From: Zobellella denitrificans
Lineage (GTDB): Bacteria > Pseudomonadota > Gammaproteobacteria > Enterobacterales > Aeromonadaceae
Length of the DNA stretch: 64,000 nt
NCBI RefSeq assembly: GCF_002237365.1
Contig: NZ_NMUO01000001.1
Span: forward strand, 1-64,000
Direction of reading: 5' to 3'
A program made the translations under genes and the position numbers. Positions within the stretch are counted from its first letter, which is position 1, and each line of letters opens with the position of its first letter. Under the pieces are notes generated by a model. That model saw only the letters and a program-made list of their open reading frames with translations, searched no databases and was not told the DNA's origin. Shown piece after piece: positions 7,769-16,350 of the stretch.

Positions 7769-8644
7769 TTGAACTCCCACCCCGCCTTTCATTTTATTTC
7801 CGGCCTGCCCCGCTCGGGCTCCACCCTGCTGGCCGCCCTGCTGCAGCAGAATCCGCGTTTCCACGCGGGCATGACCAGTCCGGTGGGCAGCCTGTTTTCC
7901 TCCATGCTTAACCAGTTCGGCGCCGGCAGCGAGTTCGGCCCCGTCATTACCCAGGCGCAGCGTAAACGGCTGCTGCAGGGGCTGTTTTACAACTACTACG
8001 CCGAGCTGGGCGGCTCGCCGGTGATTTTCGATACCAACCGCCTCTGGTGCAGCAAGCTGCCGGCCCTGATGGAGCTGTTTCCCGACGCCAGGGTGATCGC
8101 CTGTGTGCGCAATGTGGCCTGGGTGATGGACAGTATCGAACGTCGCTACCGGGCCAATCCGTTCGAAAACACCAAGCTGTTCAGCGATGAAACCGAACGC
8201 AACACCGTATACAGCCGGGTCGATACCCTGGCCCAGCGCAATCGTCTGGTGGGGTTCGCCTGGGCGGCACTCAAGGAAGCCTATTACGGCGAACATGCCA
8301 AATCGCTGCTGCTGGTGGAGTACGACCTGCTGGCCCAGGCCCCGGAGAAAGTGTTGCGGCTTATCTATGATTTTATCGGCGAGCCCTACTTCGAACATGA
8401 TGTAGAGCACCTGCATTACGATGCCCCCGCCTTCGATCAGGCACTGGGCCTGGCCGGACTGCACAAGGTCAAGCCCAGGGTCGCCCTGGAGCCGCGGACG
8501 ACCATTTTGCCGCCGGATCTGTTCGAGCAGTACGCCAACCTCGATTTCTGGCGCAGTGCCCGGCACAGCGCCGCCAATGTGATCAGGGCCAAAGAGGCGG
8601 GATCGCCTCAACCCAATGGAACCCAAACCAGTATGCCGGTGTGA
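7769..8644 (+). CDS. Sulfotransferase family protein
   Basis: A 291-residue protein. The 5'-phosphosulfate loop G12-LPRSGST lies near the N-terminus, and a 3'-phosphate-binding-like segment follows (ARVIACVRNVAWVMDSIERR, about residues 103-122). The later region includes LLVEYDLLAQAPEKVLRLIY and IGEPYFEHD, as in PAPS-dependent sulfotransferases of the protein-tyrosine or carbohydrate type. A strong ribosome site, AAGGAGG at 7753-7759, sits 9 bases before an in-frame TTG at 7769. This makes TTG the likely start rather than the ATGs at 7718 or 7742. The enzyme is probably cytoplasmic. I infer that it could sulfate the giant cargo encoded 49 bases downstream or a glycan on it. Confidence 0.82.
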   Translation: MNSHPAFHFISGLPRSGSTLLAALLQQNPRFHAGMTSPVGSLFSSMLNQFGAGSEFGPVITQAQRKRLLQGLFYNYYAELGGSPVIFDTNRLWCSKLPALMELFPDARVIACVRNVAWVMDSIERRYRANPFENTKLFSDETERNTVYSRVDTLAQRNRLVGFAWAALKEAYYGEHAKSLLLVEYDLLAQAPEKVLRLIYDFIGEPYFEHDVEHLHYDAPAFDQALGLAGLHKVKPRVALEPRTTILPPDLFEQYANLDFWRSARHSAANVIRAKEAGSPQPNGTQTSMPV

Positions 8645-8680
8645 TGGCCGGCAATGCCGATGCAATTGCGCGAACGTGGC

Positions 8681-8686
8681 AAGGAG
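8681..8686 (+). promoter_or_regulatory. Ribosome binding site deciding the giant-protein start
   Basis: AAGGAG lies 7 bases before the ATG at 8694. It selects this start over the in-frame ATG at 8616, which would add 26 cysteine-rich, non-family residues and overlap the sulfotransferase gene. Confidence 0.7.
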
Positions 8687-8693
8687 AACGACG

Positions 8694-11600
8694 ATGTGGT
8701 GGATCAAGGGCGGAACTTCCCGCACGGAAACGACCGGCAAGACCCGCGGCGAGGCTGCGGCACAGGGGCAAGCTTCGCTGATGCGCGCGCTGGAGCCGCG
8801 GATGCTGTTCGACGGCGCGGTGGCCGCTACGGTGGCCGATACGGTCGACACTGTGCCCCAGGACAAGGCGCCAGCCGGCGATAGCCAGGAAGCCTCTCTG
8901 TCGGACACCCGCCCGGCTCCCCAGGCCGTCGGCGACGGCCCGCGCAAGGAAGTGGTCTTTGTCGACACCCGCTTGCCGGACTACCAGGAGCTGCTGCGCT
9001 CGGTCGACCCCGCCGCCGAAGTGATACTGCTCGACAGCCGGCACGACGGCGTGCAGCAGATCGCCGATACGCTGGCCGGACGCTCCGGCATCGATGCCAT
9101 CCATATCCTCTCCCATGGCGACCAGGGCGTGCTGTTGCTGGGCAACGCGCCGCTGCACGGCGGCAACCTCGACGCCTACGCCGGCCAACTGGCGGCCATC
9201 GGTTCGGCGCTGACCGCCGAGGGTGATATCCTACTCTACGGCTGCGATGTCGGCGCCGGCGACAAGGGTCTGGCGTTCCTTAACGGCCTGGCCGGCCTGA
9301 CCGGCGCCGATGTGGCAGCGTCCACCGACAGCACCGGCGGCACCCTGGGCGGCGGCAACTGGGAGCTGGAAATCAGTACCGGCCAGATCGCCACCAGCCA
9401 TGCGCTGAACACCTACGACCTGCAGGGCTACGATTACCAGCTCGCCACCTTCTCGGTCAGCACCATCGGCGAGCTGCGCACGGCGCTCTCCACCTCGGCG
9501 AGCAACGGCCAAGCGGACACCATCACCTTCCTCGGCAATATCAGCGCGACCGGCACCGACGACATGCTTGTCGGCTCCGACGGGCAGCGTACCTTTGTCG
9601 ATATCAACATTACCGACGGCCAGACCCTGGAGATCGTCGGCGGCGGCTTCTCCCTCGATGCGAACTACTACGGTCGCGTGCTCGAGATTCGTTCCGGCGA
9701 CGTCAGCATCTCCAACCTCACCGTGCGCGACGGTCTCGTCAGTGGTAACGGCGGCGCCTACAACAGCGTGAACGGCGGCGATGCCCTGGGGGCCGGCATT
9801 CGGGCGAGCGGCGGCACGCTGACCTTATCCGGCGTGGCCATTACCGGCAACCGGGCGGCCGGCGGCGGCGGTAACGGCGGCGGCATCGGTTATGGTTATG
9901 GCGGCGGCGGTGGTGGTGGTTTCAGCGGTATTGGCGGCGGTAACGGTGGTGCTAATGGTCTTTATCTAGGAGGCGTTGGCGGCGGCGGTGTTGGCGGTAT
10001 CGGCGGCTACAACCCCATTGAGTATGGTTATCGTTATCAGGCGGGTAAAGGTGGCAGCACCGTCGGCGGTGCGGGTGGCTCACAGGACGTTGGCTACTCT
10101 GCGGGCGGCAACGGCGGAATGGCCGGTACCGGTGGCACCAGCATCGGTGGCGGCGGTGGCGGCGCCGGCGCTTCTGAAGCTCCCTTGGTAGGCCGGGGCG
10201 GCAATGCCGTGGGTGCCCTGCATATCGCGGCCGGCGCCACTGTGAACATGGCCGCCACGACCGTGACCGACAACCTGGCGGCCGGTGGCGGCGGGGCGGG
10301 ATCGAGCAAATCCGTTAACGCCGCAGATGGCGGCTTCGGCGTGGGCGGCATCTATGTACTCGGCACCCTCAACTACCAGAGTTCCACGGTCGATTTGACC
10401 GGTACCGATAATCAGAACTTCGGCGCCGGTGGAGCCGGCGGCTCCAACGCCGTGAACGGTAATAGTGCAGGTTCGGCAGGCGCCAGCGGGGAAAATCTGT
10501 CGGGTACCGGCACCATCAATTCGACCTACAACCCGAACAGTGCGCCCACTGCCACCAACCTGACCCAGACAGTCGCTTATACCGAAGACCCGGGCGGCAG
10601 CGTGGCACTTGGCGACATTGTGGTCACGGATCCCGATGGGAGCGACAGCATCACCGCCACCTTGTCTTTGAGCAATCCGGCGGCGGGTGCATTGACCACC
10701 GGCACCTTTGGCTCTGCGACCTCCACCTACAATGGTGGTACTGGTGTATGGACTGTCACCGGTTCGGTAAGTGATGTGAATGCTGCGCTGGCTGCAGTCG
10801 CGTTCAACCCGACGGCGAACTGGGATCAGGACGTCACCATCACCACCCGTGTTCGCGACGCAGCCAATACCGGCCCTGCCGATGGCACCATCACCCTGGA
10901 TGTCACGCCGGTGAACGATGCCCCGACCGCGACCAACCTCACCCAGAGCAAGGCCGCCACCGAAGGCGGCGGCGCGGTGGCGCTGGACGATATCGTGGTG
11001 ACCGACCCGGATACCGGAGACACCATCACCGCCGCGCTGACCCTCTCCGATCCGGCGGCCGGTACGCTCTCCACCGGCACCTTCGGCTCGGCCACCTCCA
11101 CCTACAACGCCGGCACCGGCGTGTGGGCGGTCACCGGCTCGGTGGCGGATGTGAACGCCGCGCTGGCCGCCGTCGCCCTGACCCCCTCGGCCGACAACGA
11201 CAAGAACTTCACCATCACTACCCACATTCGCGACGCCGCCGGCACCGGCCCGGCCGATGGCGCCATCAGCGTCACCGTCACCCCGGTGAACGACGCGCCC
11301 GTGGTCACCACGTCCGGCGGCAGCAACGCCTTCACGGAAAACGGCAGCGCCACGGTGATCGACGCCGGCCTGACGCTGAGCGATGTGGACAACATCACCT
11401 TCGCCAGTGCCACTGTCGCCATCACCGGCAACTTTGCCACTGGCCAGGACCTGCTCGCGTTCACCAACGACGGCAGCACCATGGGTAACATCAGCGCCAG
11501 CTACAACGCCGCCACCGGCGTGCTGACCCTGACCTCGGCCGGCGCCAGCGCCACCCTGGCCGAGTGGCAGGCCGCGCTGCGCAGCGTCACCTACAGCAAC

Positions 11601-14468
11601 CGCTCGGATGCGCCCAGCACCGCCAATCGCACCATCAGTTTCACCGTCAACGATGGCGATGCCGACAGCAATGCGGCGACCAAGCAGGTCAGCGTCACCG
11701 CCGTCAACGACGCGCCGGTCGTGACGGCACCCGGCTCGATCGGCGTGACCGAAGACGTCGCGACCGCGCTGACCGGCATCAGCTTCAGCGACGTGGATGC
11801 AGGCTCCAGTTCGGTCACGGTGACGTTCTCGGTGGGTAGCGGCAGCCTGGCCGCTATCAGCGGAGGGGGCGTTATGGTGGGGGGAACCAGCAGCGCGCTG
11901 ACCCTGACCGGCAGTATCGCCAACATCAATACCTTTATCGCCGGCAGCAATGTCAGCTTCACCACCGCCGCCAACGCCACGGCGGACGTGACCCTGACCG
12001 TTGGCATCGATGACGGCGGCAATACCGGCAGCGGCGGCGCGCAGACCGCCAGCGAGACCATCACGCTGCAGGTCACCGCGGTCAACGATGCGCCGGTAAT
12101 CTCCGCGCCGGTATCCATCAACGTCGATGAGGATGTCAGCACCGCCCTGACCGGCATCAGCTTCATCGACGTGGACGCCGGCAGCGGCTCGGTGACGGCC
12201 ACCTTCAGCGTCGGCAGCGGCAGCCTGTCCGCCACCAGCGGCAGCGGGGTGACGGTGGCCGGTTCGGGCACCGGCAGCCTGACCCTCACCGGCAGTCTCG
12301 CCGACCTCAATGCCTTTATCGCCGCCAGCCAGGTCAACTTCCTGACTGCGCTGAACGCCACCGGCAACGTGGTGCTCTCGGTGGAGATCGACGACGGCGG
12401 CAATACCGGCAGCGGCGGTGCCCAGAGCGACAGCACCACGGTCACCCTGGTGGTCACGGCGGTCAACGATGCGCCGGTGAACAGCGTGCCGGGCGCGCAG
12501 TCGGTCGATCAGGACAGCGTGCTGGTGTTTTCCAGCGGCAATGGCAACCCGATCTCCGTCAGCGATGTGGACGCGGGCAGCGGCAGCGTGCGCGTCACCC
12601 TTACCGCCAGCAATGGCCTGCTTACCCTGGGCGGCACCACGGGCCTGTCCTTTATCAATGGTAGCGGCACCGCCGACGCGACCATGACCTTCGAGGGCAC
12701 GCTGGCCGATATCAACCTGGCGCTGAACGGCCTGGCCTTCTCCCCGACCGGAGGCTACAACGGCCCGGCGTCCTTGCAGATCGTCAGCAACGATCTGGGC
12801 AATAGCGGTTCTGGCGGCAGCCTGAGCGACGACGACACCATCGCCATCACCGTCAACAGCCTGAATCCCAAGGTCACCGGCGTGCAGGTGACCAACCCGG
12901 ACGGTGGCTACAAGGTCGGTGACGTCATCACCGTGACGGTCGCCTTCGACCAGGTGGTGACCGTCAACACCGCCGGCGGCACGCCCACGCTGCTGCTGGA
13001 GACCGGCAGCGTCGACCGTGAGGCCAGCTATGTCTCCGGCTCCGGCAGCAACACCCTGAGCTTCAGCTACACGGTACAAGCCGGCGATCTCAGCGCCGAT
13101 CTCGACTATCACTCCACCGGCGCGCTGACACTGAACGGCGCCACCATCCGCAGCGCCACCAGCGACGATGCAATTCTCACCCTGCCGGCCCTCGGCAGCG
13201 CCGACTCCATCGCCGGCCAGCACGATATCCTTATCGATGGCGTGGCACCCACGGTGGGATCGGTCAGCGTCCCGGCCAACGGCACCTATGTCGCCGGAGA
13301 GAATCTGGACTTCACCGTCAACTTCGACGAGGCGGTGCTGGTCGACACCGCCGGCGGCACCCCGCGTATCGCCATTACCCTCGATACCGGCGGCACCCTC
13401 TATGCCAATTATCTGAGCGGCTCGGGCACCATGGCGCTGGTGTTCCGAGCCCAGGTGGGCAACGGCCAGCTCGACCTCGATGGCATCAGCCTTGGCAGTA
13501 CCATCGACAGCAACGGCGGCCATCTCCGGGATGCCATTGGCAACGATGCCAATACCACGCTGAATGCCGTGGGCGATACGACCATGGTGCACATAGACTC
13601 CGTATTACCCACCGCCACTATCATCCGAGAGGGCCCTGCTATCATCGGTGGCGACTCTGTCAGCTATCTCGTTGAATTCAGCGAAACCGTCAATGGGGTC
13701 GAGCTTGGCCATTTCACATTGAGTACCACCGGCAACCTGACCGCCACTATCACCAAGATTAATGCCTTAGGCGGCAGCCAGTATCGCGTTATCATCGGTA
13801 ACATTACCGGTGAAGGCACCCTGAGCCTGCAACTCACCGCCGACAACCAGTTGGTGGATAATGCCGGCAACCCCCTGAACAAAGGTGCGACTGGCGATAG
13901 CTACACCAGGCTGACGACCGGTGGTGACCCAGAATTTCGCGTTGAACAAGGTACCCAGCAGCCAACTCCAGAGCCGACACGGCTGATAACCGGACTACTC
14001 GACTTATTCGCTCCTCAACCGCTGGCCGCCAACAGCTCGCTCTTAAGTGAACCAACCAGCAGCGGCATCACGCCCCTGGGCAATATTTTCCTTTCCGCCA
14101 ACAGCTCGGCCCCCAGCTATCTCAGCCAGGTGTTCAGTGGTTCAACCCTGGTGAGCAGCGACGTTCCCGGCAACAGCTCGACCATCGGCAGCCTGTTCAG
14201 CGGCGGCTTCGGCAGCCTTTCCGGTGGAGGCTATGGCCTGGGTGGTGGACTGGGCGGAGGTTTGAGTGGCGGGCCGGGCGGTGGCTTTGGTGACGTATTC
14301 GGCTCCGGTCTGGGCGACAACCTGGACGGTGGCCTGGCCCAGCGCGGCCTGGACAGTGCTGTGCCTAGCCTGACTGCACAGCTGCAACAATGGAACGAAC
14401 AGGAACAACGGCAACAACAACAACTGGCCCGGGCACTCGCCCAGTTGGCGGAGCAGCAACATGCCTGA
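8694..14468 (+). CDS. Giant LEPR-motif, DUF4347, cadherin/VCBS-repeat surface protein
   Basis: A 1924-residue protein and the probable cargo of the locus. An N-terminal LEPRMLFDGA motif (residues 33-42) takes the place of a Sec signal. DUF4347 spans about residues 85-245, with ILSHGDQG (H141) and LLYGCDVG (C184). A beta-helix-like stretch and a glycine-rich block (about 385-500) follow. Then come about six Ig/cadherin-like repeats of 115-125 residues separated by VNDAP linkers (about 610-1390), two AGGTP-type Ig-like repeats (about 1390-1640), a last beta domain, and a C-terminal Gly-rich then Gln-rich tail. No RTX nonapeptides, LPXTG or autotransporter barrel is visible. LEPR-type N-termini are known from very large secreted or surface proteins. 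The first two VCBS-like repeats are nearly identical, which suggests recent duplication. Confidence 0.9.
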   Translation: MWWIKGGTSRTETTGKTRGEAAAQGQASLMRALEPRMLFDGAVAATVADTVDTVPQDKAPAGDSQEASLSDTRPAPQAVGDGPRKEVVFVDTRLPDYQELLRSVDPAAEVILLDSRHDGVQQIADTLAGRSGIDAIHILSHGDQGVLLLGNAPLHGGNLDAYAGQLAAIGSALTAEGDILLYGCDVGAGDKGLAFLNGLAGLTGADVAASTDSTGGTLGGGNWELEISTGQIATSHALNTYDLQGYDYQLATFSVSTIGELRTALSTSASNGQADTITFLGNISATGTDDMLVGSDGQRTFVDINITDGQTLEIVGGGFSLDANYYGRVLEIRSGDVSISNLTVRDGLVSGNGGAYNSVNGGDALGAGIRASGGTLTLSGVAITGNRAAGGGGNGGGIGYGYGGGGGGGFSGIGGGNGGANGLYLGGVGGGGVGGIGGYNPIEYGYRYQAGKGGSTVGGAGGSQDVGYSAGGNGGMAGTGGTSIGGGGGGAGASEAPLVGRGGNAVGALHIAAGATVNMAATTVTDNLAAGGGGAGSSKSVNAADGGFGVGGIYVLGTLNYQSSTVDLTGTDNQNFGAGGAGGSNAVNGNSAGSAGASGENLSGTGTINSTYNPNSAPTATNLTQTVAYTEDPGGSVALGDIVVTDPDGSDSITATLSLSNPAAGALTTGTFGSATSTYNGGTGVWTVTGSVSDVNAALAAVAFNPTANWDQDVTITTRVRDAANTGPADGTITLDVTPVNDAPTATNLTQSKAATEGGGAVALDDIVVTDPDTGDTITAALTLSDPAAGTLSTGTFGSATSTYNAGTGVWAVTGSVADVNAALAAVALTPSADNDKNFTITTHIRDAAGTGPADGAISVTVTPVNDAPVVTTSGGSNAFTENGSATVIDAGLTLSDVDNITFASATVAITGNFATGQDLLAFTNDGSTMGNISASYNAATGVLTLTSAGASATLAEWQAALRSVTYSNRSDAPSTANRTISFTVNDGDADSNAATKQVSVTAVNDAPVVTAPGSIGVTEDVATALTGISFSDVDAGSSSVTVTFSVGSGSLAAISGGGVMVGGTSSALTLTGSIANINTFIAGSNVSFTTAANATADVTLTVGIDDGGNTGSGGAQTASETITLQVTAVNDAPVISAPVSINVDEDVSTALTGISFIDVDAGSGSVTATFSVGSGSLSATSGSGVTVAGSGTGSLTLTGSLADLNAFIAASQVNFLTALNATGNVVLSVEIDDGGNTGSGGAQSDSTTVTLVVTAVNDAPVNSVPGAQSVDQDSVLVFSSGNGNPISVSDVDAGSGSVRVTLTASNGLLTLGGTTGLSFINGSGTADATMTFEGTLADINLALNGLAFSPTGGYNGPASLQIVSNDLGNSGSGGSLSDDDTIAITVNSLNPKVTGVQVTNPDGGYKVGDVITVTVAFDQVVTVNTAGGTPTLLLETGSVDREASYVSGSGSNTLSFSYTVQAGDLSADLDYHSTGALTLNGATIRSATSDDAILTLPALGSADSIAGQHDILIDGVAPTVGSVSVPANGTYVAGENLDFTVNFDEAVLVDTAGGTPRIAITLDTGGTLYANYLSGSGTMALVFRAQVGNGQLDLDGISLGSTIDSNGGHLRDAIGNDANTTLNAVGDTTMVHIDSVLPTATIIREGPAIIGGDSVSYLVEFSETVNGVELGHFTLSTTGNLTATITKINALGGSQYRVIIGNITGEGTLSLQLTADNQLVDNAGNPLNKGATGDSYTRLTTGGDPEFRVEQGTQQPTPEPTRLITGLLDLFAPQPLAANSSLLSEPTSSGITPLGNIFLSANSSAPSYLSQVFSGSTLVSSDVPGNSSTIGSLFSGGFGSLSGGGYGLGGGLGGGLSGGPGGGFGDVFGSGLGDNLDGGLAQRGLDSAVPSLTAQLQQWNEQEQRQQQQLARALAQLAEQQHA

Positions 14469-14532
14469 ACCATCGCAATATTTTAGGGAAAACCAATCAA
14501 TTATGCGCAAAGACAAGGGAGCCGTCACATCC

Positions 14533-16011
14533 ATGGCCTACAAAAAACAGCTCAGCATCAGCATCCTCGCCCTGCTCATCAGCGGCTGCGCCGTTACCAG
14601 CCAGCCCATCGATCGCCAGGCCAGCCTGCAGCGGGCCGAGCAGGATATGGTGCTCATGTTCAAGGACCAGGAGCCGCTGCCAGGCCCGCTCACCCTGCAT
14701 CAGGCCATGGCACGGGCGGTCAAATACAACCTGGAAGCCCGCCTGAAACTGATGGAAGAAGCCATGGCCGAACGCCAGCTCGACCTGGCCAACTTCGACC
14801 TGCTGCCGCGCATTACCGCCCAGGCCGGCTATGTGGGCCGCAGCAATGTCAGTGCGTCCAGCAGTGAAAGTATCGAAACCGGCACCCAGTCGCTCGAGCC
14901 CTCCACCTCGCAGGAGCAACACCGCCAGGTAGCCGACCTGAACATGGTCTGGAACGTACTCGACTTTGGGGTGGGCTACCTCAGTGCCAAACAACAGGCC
15001 GATCAGCGACTGATCATGCAGGAGCGCCGGCGCAAGGTGTTGCATACCATTACCCAGGACGTACGCTCCGCCTACTGGCAGGCGGTGGCCGCCGAGCGCC
15101 TGCTGCAACAGATAGACCAGTTGCTGGCCCGGGTGGCTCAGGCCCGCCAGGACAGCAGCCGGCTGCAGCAGCAGAAGCTGGGCGATATGGTGCAAAACCT
15201 GAGCTACCAGCGTTCCCTGATTGAAGCCACCCGCCGGTTGGAGGAACAGCGTCGGGCCTTGTCGCTGGCCAAGACCAGGCTGGCGGCCCTCATCAACCTG
15301 CCGCTCGACAGCAACTTTACCCTGGCCGATACCGGCCACTATGAGGTGCCCGAGGTTGCGGTGCCGTTGCACCAACTGGAACAGGATGCCCTGGCCAGCC
15401 GCCCCGAGCTGCGCGAGCAGGACTACCAGAGCCGGATCAGCGCCACCGAAACCCGCAAGGCCATGTTGCGGCTGCTGCCGGGGCTGGAGTTCTCCGCCGG
15501 CGGTCACTATGACAGCAACGACTTCCTCTCCAACAACAGTTGGGCCGATTATGGCGTCAAGATCACCTGGAACCTGTTCAATGTGCTCTCGGGCCCGGCC
15601 GCCATCAAAGCGGCCAAGGCCGGTGAACAGGTGGCCACCGCCAAGCGCCAGGCCATGTCGATGGCCGTGCTGGCCCAGCTTTATGTGGCCAATGCCAACT
15701 TCAACGAGGCCCGGCGTCAGTTCGCCACCAGCCAGGAGCTGGCCGGACTGGACGAGCAAATTGTGATACAGCTGCGCAACCGTCACCAGGCCCAGGCCAT
15801 CGGTGAGCTGGAACTGATCCAGGGTGAGCTGAACAACCTGCAGGCCAAGCTGCGCCGCGATCTGGCCTACGCCGACCTGCGCAACGCCTATGCCCAGCTC
15901 TTTGTCAGCGCCGGCGCCGACCTGCTGCCCGAGACCCTGCCCGATGCCAGCATCGATACCCTTGCCCAGGCCCTCGCCACCGGCGAGCAGCAGTGGCAAC
16001 AGGGGATATAA
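14533..16011 (+). CDS. TolC/NodT-family outer-membrane efflux lipoprotein
   Basis: A 492-residue outer-membrane factor with a lipoprotein signal (MAYKKQLSISILALLISGC, lipobox ISGC). Two homologous long-helix halves follow (FDLLPRITAQAGY; LLPGLEFSAGGHY), as in TolC/NodT proteins that form a trimeric exit duct. The ATG at 14533 is chosen because it gives a clean lipoprotein signal and follows AAGGGAG (14515-14521). An upstream in-frame ATG at 14461 would overlap the giant gene by 8 bases, so translational coupling with a longer N-terminus is possible. With the three adaptors it completes an envelope-spanning path, but no ABC ATPase or RND pump is encoded with it. Confidence 0.88.
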   Translation: MAYKKQLSISILALLISGCAVTSQPIDRQASLQRAEQDMVLMFKDQEPLPGPLTLHQAMARAVKYNLEARLKLMEEAMAERQLDLANFDLLPRITAQAGYVGRSNVSASSSESIETGTQSLEPSTSQEQHRQVADLNMVWNVLDFGVGYLSAKQQADQRLIMQERRRKVLHTITQDVRSAYWQAVAAERLLQQIDQLLARVAQARQDSSRLQQQKLGDMVQNLSYQRSLIEATRRLEEQRRALSLAKTRLAALINLPLDSNFTLADTGHYEVPEVAVPLHQLEQDALASRPELREQDYQSRISATETRKAMLRLLPGLEFSAGGHYDSNDFLSNNSWADYGVKITWNLFNVLSGPAAIKAAKAGEQVATAKRQAMSMAVLAQLYVANANFNEARRQFATSQELAGLDEQIVIQLRNRHQAQAIGELELIQGELNNLQAKLRRDLAYADLRNAYAQLFVSAGADLLPETLPDASIDTLAQALATGEQQWQQGI

Positions 16012-16038
16012 AAAAGCGCCTGCTCAAGGAGCAGGCGC
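16010..16038 (-). terminator. Hairpin terminator (best on minus strand)
   Basis: GCGCCTGCTC and GAGCAGGCGC form a perfect 10-bp stem with a 3-base loop. On the minus strand it is followed by six T residues, so it would stop leftward transcription from the iolB-iolG operon. It can also fold in the plus-strand transcript directly after the TolC-like gene. Confidence 0.75.
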
Positions 16039-16103
16039 AAAACTCAGACCCAAAAGATCTGAAACCCATCGAGAAACAAAAACAGACTTGATAAGGTCCC
16101 ACC

Positions 16104-16309
16104 TCAGCGGCGCAACCCGCGCCAAGACCATGGCAGGCCCACTTCAGTGGGCCACCCCAAGCCCGGAACCATGGTTTGGTCGGCTGAAGTCGCCCCTGCA
16201 TGGGACCAGCCCAGGTCCCGGCGCCGTATTTTGGTCGACTGAAGTCGACCCTACATGTGGGTAACCCAACCCCGCCGCCGTTTTTTGGTCGACTGACATT
16301 GAGCCTACG
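16104..16309. repeat. Tandem REP-like intergenic repeats
   Basis: The 312-base gap between convergent genes (16039-16350) is filled with short related units. The core is a palindrome such as GGTCGACTGAAGTCGACC followed by CTACATGTGGG, preceded by a T-run. Copies lie at 16175-16204, 16229-16261 and a decayed copy at 16283-16309. A related GGCCCACTTCAGTGGGCC palindrome is at 16137-16154. Spacing between cores is about 54 bases. No gene is visible in the gap. Confidence 0.7.
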
Positions 16310-16350
16310 GACAGGGCCGGCACAGCGGTGGCATGGCGCGGCCCCTGGCC

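Noticed and set aside
9860-10180. Repetitive GGC/GGT-rich DNA resembling a CRISPR or simple-repeat array
   Set aside because: It encodes a glycine-rich linker in the giant protein in a continuous frame. There are no spaced identical repeats with unique spacers.
10080-13592. A 1170-residue open frame antisense to the giant surface protein
   Set aside because: It mirrors the repeat structure of the sense gene, has no recognisable domain and no ribosome site, and results from high GC and biased codon use.
14100-14468. C-terminus of the giant protein as a type I (RTX) secretion signal
   Set aside because: No GGxGxDxUx nonapeptides are present. The tail is Gly-rich then Gln-rich, so a standard RTX type I signal is not supported.
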